From JAEUOS01 sp040382235 (GTDB lineage: Bacteria; Pseudomonadota; Gammaproteobacteria; Burkholderiales; JAEUOS01), in assembly GCA_040382235.1 (NCBI GenBank), contig JBEIFV010000002.1, positions 1 to 64,000 of the forward strand: 64,000 nucleotides of DNA, read 5' to 3'. Under the pieces are notes generated by a model. The model was not told where the DNA came from. It searched no databases and worked only from the letters and a program-made list of their open reading frames with translations. Below, piece by piece: positions 44,070 through 51,722 of the stretch. The position numbers and the translations under genes were made by a program. Position 1 is the first letter of the stretch. Every line of letters begins with the position of its first letter.

Positions 44070-45041
44070 TCAAGCCTGCGCGACGAACACCGCAAACCAG
44101 CCTTTGGGATCCTGCCAGTGCCGGGCCTGGCGAAATCCGGCGCTTGCGAGCAGCTGCGCGAAATCGGCGACCCGCCATTTGTATGAACTTTCGGTGTGGA
44201 TGGTCTCGCCGGCGACGAAAACCCGTTCGCCACCGGGCCAGCGCACCGTCGCCCCCGCATGCGCAACCAGATGCATTTCGATGCGCGACTCGGTGTCGTT
44301 GAAAAATGCGCGATGCGCCCAGTCGGCGAGGCGGAAATCGGTGCCGGCCAATACATTGATGTGCAGCAGCATGTTGCGGTTGAAGGCCGCGGTCACCTGC
44401 AGCGCGTCATCGTAGGCCGGTTCGACAATCGCCCGGTCCTTGACCAGATCGACGCCAATGATCAGGCTGCCGCCGGCGCACGCGACCTGTGCCTGGCGCA
44501 GGAAGTCCAGCGCCTCGGCCGGCGTGAAATTGCCGATCGAGGAGCCCGGATAGAACAGGGTGCGCGGACCCGGACCGACCTCGGGCGGCAACACCAGCGA
44601 GGACGAAAAGTCCATGCCCAAGCCCAGCATGTCGAGCGCCGGATGCTGGCGCGCAAGGCTTGTCAGCGCATTGGTCAGGAACTCGACCGAAATATCGATC
44701 GCCACGTAGCGCGCCGGTCGCAGCACAGCGAACAGGCGCGCCGCCTTGGCGCAATTGCCGGCCCCCAGATCAACCAGGGTGGCGCCAGGCGCGACATGGG
44801 CCGCCATCTCTTGGGCCCGCGCCGCGAAGATCGCAGCTTCGGTACGGGTCGGATAATATTCGGGCAACTCGGTGATCGCCTCGAACAGTCGCGAACCGAG
44901 TGCGTCATAGAGATACTTGGGCGAGGTATGCGCCCGGGCGGCAGCCAGACCGGCCTGCAATTCGCGCCGGATCGCCGCGCGGTCTCCGCGATGCAGTTCG
45001 ATCAAGCGCGGCGCCGGTGGATGATTGCTTGGATCGGTCAT
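44070..45041 (-). CDS. egtD: L-histidine N-alpha-methyltransferase
   Basis: 323 residues. Trimethylates histidine to hercynine, the shared precursor of ergothioneine and selenoneine. Typical segments: SPKYLYDALGSRLFEAITEL with PEYYPTRTEA, the SAM site LVDLGAGNCAKA (about 89-100), FYPGSSIGNF (about 164-173) and the C-terminal ESSYKW (about 285). The start ATG at 45041 follows an unrelated stretch and gives a normal length. It is convergent with senA, 14 bases apart. It would supply both senA and egtB. Confidence 0.95.
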   Translation of the reverse strand: MTDPSNHPPAPRLIELHRGDRAAIRRELQAGLAAARAHTSPKYLYDALGSRLFEAITELPEYYPTRTEAAIFAARAQEMAAHVAPGATLVDLGAGNCAKAARLFAVLRPARYVAIDISVEFLTNALTSLARQHPALDMLGLGMDFSSSLVLPPEVGPGPRTLFYPGSSIGNFTPAEALDFLRQAQVACAGGSLIIGVDLVKDRAIVEPAYDDALQVTAAFNRNMLLHINVLAGTDFRLADWAHRAFFNDTESRIEMHLVAHAGATVRWPGGERVFVAGETIHTESSYKWRVADFAQLLASAGFRQARHWQDPKGWFAVFVAQA

Positions 45042-45158
45042 GACGGGCACTGTAGCACCGGCGGCCCCTGCGCCAACAACAGCGGGAACACGCCTGCCGC
45101 TGGTTTTTCGGTCCGGCCACGGACTAACGCGACACCCCACTCCCCGGAGATTTGTCAC

Positions 45159-45497
45159 ATGTTTCCTGTCCTTTCGACCAGCCACGCATGGATGCTCCTG
45201 TCGGTGGCGATCGTATTCGAAGTCTGCGGCACCACCAGCATGCGACTGTCCGAAGGGTTTACGCGCCTGACGCCCTCGATCATGATCTTCGTTTTCTACG
45301 CGGTCTCGTTTTCCATCAACACCATGATCATCCGCACCCTGGGATTGTCGATCGTCTACGCGGTGTGGTCCGGCGTGGGTACGGTGTTGACCGCGCTGAT
45401 CGGTTACCTCTACTTCAAGGAACCAGTCACGGCGCTGAAAATCGGCAGCACGGCGCTGATTGTGCTGGGCGTGATCGGCTTGCACAAAGGCTCCTGA
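45159..45497 (+). CDS. SMR (EmrE-like) small multidrug resistance transporter
   Basis: 112 residues, four membrane segments. The essential Glu of segment 1 is in FEVCGTTSMRLSEGF (Glu19), and the signature Y-A-V-W-S-G of segment 3 is present in SIVYAVWSGVGTVL. GGAGA lies nine bases before the ATG. SMR pumps exchange protons for cations, often quaternary ammonium compounds. Hercynine, ergothioneine and selenoneine are betaines with a trimethylammonium group, so transport of one of these is a reasonable guess from position only. Confidence 0.92.
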   Translation: MFPVLSTSHAWMLLSVAIVFEVCGTTSMRLSEGFTRLTPSIMIFVFYAVSFSINTMIIRTLGLSIVYAVWSGVGTVLTALIGYLYFKEPVTALKIGSTALIVLGVIGLHKGS

Positions 45498-45532
45498 ATC
45501 CGGGGTCGGTGGCAAGCCGTACCGGCAATGAC

Positions 45533-46171
45533 ATGACTGATCGAGCACACAACGAGCTGTCAATCCGGCGCTACCGAAAGCATGCCGCAGGCTATGACGC
45601 CTCCGCCCGGCTCACCATGCCCCTGCGCCTGCGCACCATCGCCCTGCTCGACTTGAAGCCGGGCCAGGTGGTGATCGATGTCGGCGCCGGCACCGGGCTG
45701 AGCTACGCCCCATTGTTGTCGCAGGTCGGCCCCGGCGGACGCCTGCTGGCGTTCGAGCAGAGCCCGGAGATGTTCGCCCGGGCGCAGGAACGCGCGCAAG
45801 CCGCCGCCTGGCCGAACCTGTGGCACATCCGCGCCAGCGCCGAAGAAGTGGAGCTGCCGCAACAGGCCGATGCCCTCTTGTTCAACTACGTACACGACAT
45901 CACACGCACCCCGCAAGCGATCGTCAACATCCTGCGTTTCGCCAAGCCCGGGGCGCGCGTGGCGATGGCCGGCATGAAGTTCTTTCCCTGGTGGACCGGA
46001 CCCTTGAACCTGCTGGCCTGGCTCAAGAACCGGCCCTACAACGCCAGGGCGGCCGATCTCTGGGCGCCGTGGGATATCGTCAGCAGTTATTGTGAGGACT
46101 TCCGGCTTGATTCCACCCAGGCCGGAATGGGCTACATTGCCAGTGGCCGCATCAAGAAAGAGCCCGCATGA
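45533..46171 (+). CDS. Class I SAM-dependent methyltransferase
   Basis: 212 residues. Motif I is VVIDVGAGTGLSY (about 43-55), with the acidic end of strand 2 in LLAFEQSPEM, and motif II-like ADALLFNYVHDIT. It resembles UbiE/type-11 small-molecule methyltransferases. The stop overlaps the egtB start (ATGA), so it is translationally coupled to egtB and probably belongs to the same pathway, for example S- or Se-methylation of the product. Substrate not known. Confidence 0.85.
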   Translation: MTDRAHNELSIRRYRKHAAGYDASARLTMPLRLRTIALLDLKPGQVVIDVGAGTGLSYAPLLSQVGPGGRLLAFEQSPEMFARAQERAQAAAWPNLWHIRASAEEVELPQQADALLFNYVHDITRTPQAIVNILRFAKPGARVAMAGMKFFPWWTGPLNLLAWLKNRPYNARAADLWAPWDIVSSYCEDFRLDSTQAGMGYIASGRIKKEPA

Positions 46172-47487
46172 CCCCCACGACCCTGGTTTCACCTGCGCCA
46201 ACCCCGGCACTGCTCGAGCGCTATGCAGCGATACGCCAGCGCAGCCTGGACCTGGCCGCGCCGCTGTCGGAGGCCGATTGCCAGTTGCAGTCGATGCCTG
46301 ATGCCAGCCCCACGAAATGGCATCTCGCCCACATCACCTGGTTCTTCGAAACCTTTGTGCTGGAACAGATCGAGACCGATTTCCGGCCCTTCGACCCCGC
46401 ATTCCGGGTGCTCTACAACAGCTACTACAACGCTGTTGGTGACAAACATCCGCGCGCGCGTCGCGGCCAGATCAGCCGTCCGGACTTAGGCCGCATCAAG
46501 GCCTATCGGGCACAGGTCGATGCGCGCATGCGTCACGTGCTGGCAAGCGCGCCTGCGGGCGACTGGGAGGCGCTGGTCGAGCTCGGCCTGCAGCATGAAC
46601 AGCAGCACCAGGAATTGCTGCTCACCGACATCAAGCATGCTTTGTCGTGCAACCCCACGCAGCCCGTCTATCAAGCGGGCTGGCCACTGGCCAGCGTGGC
46701 GCCGGTACCGATGGCCTGGCATGAGTGCGAAGCCGGCTTGGTCGAGATCGGTCATGGCGGCGACGATTTCGCATTCGACAACGAATTGCCGCGCCACAAG
46801 ACCTGGCTTGCGCCACATGCGCTGGCAAACCGCGTCATCACCCATGGTGAATGGGCCGAATTCGTAGCCGACGGCGGCTACAGCGATCCGCGCTGGTGGT
46901 TGTCAGCCGGCTGGGACTGGGTGTGCGCCAGCGGCATCGAGGCGCCCCTTTACTGGCAACGCGGTGGCGCTCCTGCCACGCCCGACTGGCACAGCTTCAC
47001 CCTGCACGGGCAAGTGCCGATCGACGCCCACACGCCCGTCACCCACATCAGCTATTTCGAAGCCGACGCCTTCGCGCGCTGGATTGGCCACGCAAGCCAT
47101 GCGCATCGCGGCGCGCGGCTGCCGACCGAGGCGGAATGGGAGGCCTGCGCGGCCCGCCATGCGGCGATCACGCTTGCACGCGGCAATTTTGTGGAATCGC
47201 GAGCCCTGCACCCCTTGCCGGTGGCGAACGCGACGCCGGAACCGATGCAATTGTTTGGCGACGTCTGGGAGTGGACCAGCAGCGCCTACAACGCCTACCC
47301 CGGCTATCGCCCGTGGAGCGGTGCGCTCGGCGAGTACAACGGCAAGTTCATGGTCAACCAGTATGTGTTGCGTGGCGGTTCGTGCGTCACCCCGCGTTCG
47401 CACATACGCGCCAGCTATCGCAATTTCTTTCCCACCGAGGCGCGCTGGCAATTCAGCGGTGTGCGTCTGGCGCGCGATCTCGATTGA
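46168..47487 (+). CDS. egtB: Ergothioneine biosynthesis protein EgtB (hercynine C-S lyase/sulfoxide synthase type)
   Basis: 439 residues. Non-haem iron enzyme joining a thiol (cysteine or gamma-glutamyl-cysteine) to hercynine with O2. DinB-like domain with iron ligands in TKWHLAHITWFFE (about 49-61) and QHEQQHQELLLTD (about 137-149), then the FGE-sulfatase domain with PTEAEWE, FGDVWEWTSSAY and VLRGGSCVTPRSHIRASYRN. GAAAGAG upstream, start overlapping the methyltransferase stop. No egtA, egtC or egtE gene is in the window. Confidence 0.94.
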   Translation: MTPTTLVSPAPTPALLERYAAIRQRSLDLAAPLSEADCQLQSMPDASPTKWHLAHITWFFETFVLEQIETDFRPFDPAFRVLYNSYYNAVGDKHPRARRGQISRPDLGRIKAYRAQVDARMRHVLASAPAGDWEALVELGLQHEQQHQELLLTDIKHALSCNPTQPVYQAGWPLASVAPVPMAWHECEAGLVEIGHGGDDFAFDNELPRHKTWLAPHALANRVITHGEWAEFVADGGYSDPRWWLSAGWDWVCASGIEAPLYWQRGGAPATPDWHSFTLHGQVPIDAHTPVTHISYFEADAFARWIGHASHAHRGARLPTEAEWEACAARHAAITLARGNFVESRALHPLPVANATPEPMQLFGDVWEWTSSAYNAYPGYRPWSGALGEYNGKFMVNQYVLRGGSCVTPRSHIRASYRNFFPTEARWQFSGVRLARDLD

Positions 47488-47517
47488 CCGGCGCGCCCGG
47501 ATAGGCCGCGCGCGGCT

Positions 47518-48426
47518 TCAGGCCGCGTGCAGCGCCCGCAACGCGCCGGCTTGGGCCAGGGTGGTGCGATAGCCGCTTTCGATGGCGCGCTCGCGAAAGT
47601 CGCGCGACAGGCTGACCCAGTAACCGAAGTCGGGGTGCAAGAGCAGATCGGCCGCGACCGCGTCGGGCCGGGTCAGGCTGCGCTTGTGCAGATCGACTTC
47701 GCGGTAGCGTCGCGCGCTCTCCGGCGCCCGGTCTTCGTGGGCCGAAGCATCGATCGCCAGCACGCGCTGAGCGCCCAACAGCCGCGCCTCGCGCACCGGC
47801 AGCGGCCGAAACAGATCAGGATCGACATACCGTTGCCCGAGAATACGCACCGGCGCGAAGCGCCCCTGGATCGCAGAGGAGGCCTGGACGGCGAGCCCGG
47901 CATTGCCCGCGGTCAGGGGCACGACCGCCTGGTCGGCCAGGCGCACGGCAACGCAGGCCATAGGCACCGGCAAGGCTTCGAGCGGCTTCTGCCCGAGCTG
48001 CTCCTGCACCCATGCCGCCAGTGGCGCGCCGCTCAGCGATTCTTCCGCGCCGATGGCCAGGCGCGCCAGCATCATGGGTTGTAACTCGAGCGCCATGGCT
48101 TCGACCTGCAGCGCCGACAAGCCGCCCGCCTTGAGCGTTCCTACCAGCGCGCCCACCGATGCGCCGACGATCAGATCGGGCGCCAAGCCCAGCTCTTCGA
48201 GCGCCTTGAGCACGCCCACATGCACGAAGCCGCGCGGTCCGCCGGAGCCCAGCACCCAGGCTACGCGGATTTTCTTGCTGATCGGCTTGAAGCTGGGCGC
48301 ATCGGCGGCGCGATAGTCACGGTCGACATCGAACGAACAGCCGCCCAGCGCCGCTGCGACCGGTGTGGAAAAAGCGGCGGTGAGCAGCAGGCGACGGCGC
48401 GTTGACGCCGCTTTGGATTCGAACAT
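47518..48426 (-). CDS. Patatin-like phospholipase/lipoprotein
   Basis: 302 residues from ATG at 48426. Twin-arginine start (STRRRLLLTAAFS) and a lipobox-like LGGC suggest export and lipidation. Patatin features: oxyanion loop GSGGPRGFVHVG (about 60-71), nucleophile GASVGA (about 89-94) and the Asp of YVDPDLFRPLPV. The usual D-G-G/A is D-P-D here, though the Asp is kept. It would hydrolyse lipid acyl esters in the periplasm or outer membrane. Convergent with egtB. Confidence 0.88.
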   Translation of the reverse strand: MFESKAASTRRRLLLTAAFSTPVAAALGGCSFDVDRDYRAADAPSFKPISKKIRVAWVLGSGGPRGFVHVGVLKALEELGLAPDLIVGASVGALVGTLKAGGLSALQVEAMALELQPMMLARLAIGAEESLSGAPLAAWVQEQLGQKPLEALPVPMACVAVRLADQAVVPLTAGNAGLAVQASSAIQGRFAPVRILGQRYVDPDLFRPLPVREARLLGAQRVLAIDASAHEDRAPESARRYREVDLHKRSLTRPDAVAADLLLHPDFGYWVSLSRDFRERAIESGYRTTLAQAGALRALHAA

Positions 48427-48552
48427 CAGCACGCCCGCGTCACAACACATGCCCGGCGCGACGCTTCACCCAACCCGGGCGCAGCCGCCCGCCAGGCAGG
48501 AGTATTCTTGGCGGCGCCCATCAATGCACCCGGCCCTAACGGAGAAGCTCTC

Positions 48553-49215
48553 ATGCTGCGAATCCTGCAATCAATTCTGGTGCTTGCCGCATGCGCGTGG
48601 CTGGCGGGCTGCGGTACGCCCCATGCTACCGTGAAAAATCGCGGCGGGGACCCCGTCATGCTGCTGGGTCACGATCCGGTGGCCTATTTCACGCAGGGCA
48701 AGCCGGCGCGTGGCAAACCCGAGCTCAAGGTGGATCTGCCGCAGCGCACCTACTACTTCGCCACGCCCGAACACCGCTCCCTCTTCATCGCCAACCCGCT
48801 CAAGTACGAACCGCAATACGGCGGCTTTTGCGCCAGCGGAGCGGCGTTTGCGATCAAGCTGGGCAGCGACCCGACTGCCTGGGAGATTTACAACGGCCGC
48901 CTCTTCATCTTCGGCGACATTTTGGGCAAGACCGCCTGGCAGATCGATCCGCAATGGAACGTTGCGCATGGCGATCGCCTGTAGCCGGCGATGGCCGATG
49001 CCGGCTGGCGCGGCCAGTCGCTGGGCAGCTACATTTCCAAAGTGCCGCATTACAAGAACGGCGCGCAGATTCGTGCCGAATGGCAGGCCAAGAACCCCGG
49101 CCAGACCTGGCCGGCCTACGACGTCGGCAGCATGTTCAGCAACCTGTTCACAAAGCTGCCCGGCTGGCGCGCCGCCGAAGGGCACAGCCAGCCTGCGCTC
49201 GGATATCCCGATTGA
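48553..49215 (+). pseudogene. YHS-domain lipoprotein gene interrupted by an in-frame TAG
   Basis: The first part (48553-48984) encodes 143 residues: lipoprotein signal ending LAGC, then the YHS core HDPVAYFTQGKPARG, YYFATPEHRSLFIANP and YGGFCASGAAF. After TAG at 48982-48984 the same frame continues open to 49215 with SLGSYISKVPHYKNGAQIRAEW-like sequence (written in part). The intact relative at 49535-50128 has RVPHYKSGEEL at the matching position, so the two halves belong to one protein. A single nonsense change, or stop read-through, explains the break. GGAG lies eight bases before the ATG. Confidence 0.82.
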
Positions 49216-49347
49216 GGCCAGACGCGGGCGGGTCTGACGAAACGTCGCGATTCGCCGCTTCCCGTTCCCGCGCGTGCTGGAACCTGTGAAGGGTACTGTG
49301 CCGGATACCCGCTTAAGCGCATAGGCGCTGCCTCTGCTAATTCCGCG

Positions 49348-49441
49348 CCCTTCGAGGGGGAGGTCAGGAGGGGGATGGGGACCTTGTTTCATCGGGAGCT
49401 ACCCCATCCCCACCCCAACCCTCTCCCCGAGGGGGAGGGAG
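49348..49441. repeat. Intergenic inverted repeat (GAGGGGGAGG type)
   Basis: CCTTCGAGGGGGAGG ... GGGGATGGGG on the left faces CCCCATCCCCACCCC ... CCGAGGGGGAGGG on the right, around a short centre. This purine-rich dyad is of the kind scattered between genes in many proteobacteria, whose translation gives PHPNPLPEGEG. The rest of 49216-49534 shows no gene. Confidence 0.6.
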
Positions 49442-49534
49442 AAAAGCACTGCAGCTTAAAGGCGCTGCAGCTTTCAAGCTGGCGCTTACGCAGGCACGAA
49501 AAGTTTCAACACGCGGATTGGTGCGCGCCGAGAT

Positions 49535-50128
49535 TCACGGCTTTTTCGCCTTGGCGGCCGCCACATCGCGCGCCAGTTCCTCGCCGCTCTTGTAATGGGG
49601 CACGCGAAAGACAAGGCGCTTGGTGCGCTGCCAGATGCTGTTGCTGCCGGCGACCTCTTCCTTCCAGTATTTCTCGGCCAACTCGAGATTGCGCTTCTCG
49701 TCGATATTCCAGCCATCGAGCGAGCCCTGGCCGCCAAAAATGTAGAGCTTGCCGCCGATCATCTTGAAACGGTCGGCGTCGCCGCCCCAGGGGATGCCGT
49801 AGCTGATGCCATTGGCGCAATAGCCGCCGTATTCGGGCTGATATTTTTTCGGGTCGCGGTCGAACAGCATCTTGTTTTCGACGCTGGCGAAGTAAAACGT
49901 CACATTTTGGTGGACGCTCTTGATTTGGGGCTGCCCCCGCACATGGCGGTTCTGGGTGAAATAGGCCACCACGTCCGCGCCCTTGAGCATGACGCGGGCA
50001 TCGTCGCCCTCGGCCACGGCGTTGACCGGGCTGAGCGCGCCGCCCGGGTTTTGGGCGCGCATCGCGCCACAGGCCCCAAGCGAAAGGGCCAGAATCGCGA
50101 TCCAGAACAGGCGCGTCATTTGAAACAT
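49535..50128 (-). CDS. YHS-domain lipoprotein
   Basis: 197 residues from ATG at 50128 or 50119. Signal LFWIAILALSLGACG with a lipobox Cys. The YHS domain reads DVVAYFTQNRHVRGQPQIKS, FYFASVENKMLFDRDP and YGGYCANGISYG; the family binds metals in other contexts. Similar to the broken gene at 48553, in opposite orientation, so the two are paralogues arranged tail to tail. Function unknown. Confidence 0.85.
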   Translation of the reverse strand: MFQMTRLFWIAILALSLGACGAMRAQNPGGALSPVNAVAEGDDARVMLKGADVVAYFTQNRHVRGQPQIKSVHQNVTFYFASVENKMLFDRDPKKYQPEYGGYCANGISYGIPWGGDADRFKMIGGKLYIFGGQGSLDGWNIDEKRNLELAEKYWKEEVAGSNSIWQRTKRLVFRVPHYKSGEELARDVAAAKAKKP

Positions 50129-50147
50129 GGCGGGGAATTCCCTTGCG

Positions 50148-51482
50148 TCAGACAATTGCAGGCACGCCGGATGGCATGGCGGAAGTGGATTGGCGATGGT
50201 AGGCGCCATACGGGGGCACCCAGCCGAGTATGTGGCTGGCCTCTTCGCAACGCGCGCGCAGGTCGGCGGCATCGCGCCCACCGAGATGCAAGATGCCGTG
50301 CCGATAGCTGCCCAGCCATTTGTGGTCACGCGCGACCTGCGACGCGTCTTTCGGAAATGTCAGCAGCATGGCATCCGGAAAACGCGCCTCCAGCCGTGCC
50401 ACCTGGCTGCGGGTGGGCATCGGCGGGGCGACAACGCCGGGAAAAGTGCGATAGACGAAACTTGCCGCCGCGCCGAAGGTGGCGGCGCCCGCGGGCATGG
50501 CGGCGGGGTCGCGCCCATGCGCCAACCAGAACGTGAGTTCATGCGGATCCTTGCCCGCCACACGGCGATACATGTCGCTGAATTGCGAGGCCAGGCGCGG
50601 ATTGAATTCGATCACCGCAATGCGACGGCTGGTTTCATCATGAAAAAACTCCATGTTGAAGGCGCCATGGGTGAAATTGATCGCGGCCAGGAAGCGTTGC
50701 GCGATGTCGCGCGCGCGCGCGCGGGTGGCAGCGTCGAGCCGGCTGGGCGCATCGAAGCGCATGAAGCACTGGGTACCCGGATACATGATCGAATCGACAT
50801 AGCCGATCTCATGCACGCGGCCGTTCCACACATAGCCGTCCAGGTTGTACTGGCGCGCGTGCACCGGTTCCTCGACCATCATGCGGTGGGCGCTGCCGGC
50901 CTGCGCCAGACGCGCGCGCGCCACCCGCTCGAAGGGCTCGACCAGATGGCGAATCACCCATAACTCCCAGGCACCGAAGCGGGTATGTGCCTGCAGGTCG
51001 GCGCGACTGTTGACGGTACGCGCAAGAACCGAAAATGCCGCCTTGACCGGCTTGACGAACAGGGGATACTGCAGGCCTTGTGGTGCCGGCGCACCATACT
51101 CGGCCTCAAGCGGCGCGAAACGGATGTTCGCCTCCGGGCACACCATTTCCATCACTTCACGGGCATACAGCTTGTGCTGGCAGGCCAGCACTGCATCAAC
51201 CGACGTGCCCGGCCAACCCATGCGTTCAGCCAGCATGGCAGCGCCGAGGGCGCCGAATTGCTCATGATTGGAGACCACCGCGCGCCAGCCGCGGCGTGCG
51301 GCCTGACGTGCCAGGCGGCTGACAAAACGTTCGAGGTCGAAGGCGGCCAGACGGGCGTTGCTGGGAAACGAAAACAGGTCGAAGCCGGCGTTATCGTGCG
51401 GGTACGCGGCCTTCAGGGCCGCGAAGCAATCGGCGTCCCAGTCGTAGTTGAACAGCACCAGCGAACGCGGTGGCTGACTCAT
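50148..51482 (-). CDS. ATP-grasp domain protein (carboxylate-amine ligase-like)
   Basis: 444 residues from ATG at 51482. Central ATP-grasp region: YPLFVKPVKAAFS (about 143-155) with the ATP Lys, the acidic loop MMVEEPVHARQYNLDGYV (about 208-225), and the metal-binding FNMEFFHDE with VIEFNPRLASQFSDM (about 285-310). It would ligate a carboxylate to an amine or similar nucleophile. The substrates are unknown. It starts upstream of the YHS lipoprotein gene on the same strand, 19 bases apart, and the two may be co-transcribed. Confidence 0.88.
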   Translation of the reverse strand: MSQPPRSLVLFNYDWDADCFAALKAAYPHDNAGFDLFSFPSNARLAAFDLERFVSRLARQAARRGWRAVVSNHEQFGALGAAMLAERMGWPGTSVDAVLACQHKLYAREVMEMVCPEANIRFAPLEAEYGAPAPQGLQYPLFVKPVKAAFSVLARTVNSRADLQAHTRFGAWELWVIRHLVEPFERVARARLAQAGSAHRMMVEEPVHARQYNLDGYVWNGRVHEIGYVDSIMYPGTQCFMRFDAPSRLDAATRARARDIAQRFLAAINFTHGAFNMEFFHDETSRRIAVIEFNPRLASQFSDMYRRVAGKDPHELTFWLAHGRDPAAMPAGAATFGAAASFVYRTFPGVVAPPMPTRSQVARLEARFPDAMLLTFPKDASQVARDHKWLGSYRHGILHLGGRDAADLRARCEEASHILGWVPPYGAYHRQSTSAMPSGVPAIV

Positions 51483-51722
51483 GGCGCAGCCCATGCGTAA
51501 AGTGGGCACGCTGTCGGCCCACCACACATGCCTGGAAAATTTTTTTGCATCCCGCCCAAGTGCATTTTGCTTGTTGTTCGACCCAAGCGCGGCAAAATCC
51601 GCCTCGCATCCCGTTTGCATGCTTTTCACCGGCCATATTACGCAGCCGATTTGGCGGCGGATGCAAGGTTAACAAAAGAGCGCGTTGTTCATTCCGCGCC
51701 ATGCGGCACGCGACGGCACCTT

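Noticed and set aside
44196..45158. Long N-terminal extension of the SMR transporter frame
   Set aside because: The extension is antisense to egtD. The true start at 45159 has a ribosome site and gives the normal SMR length.
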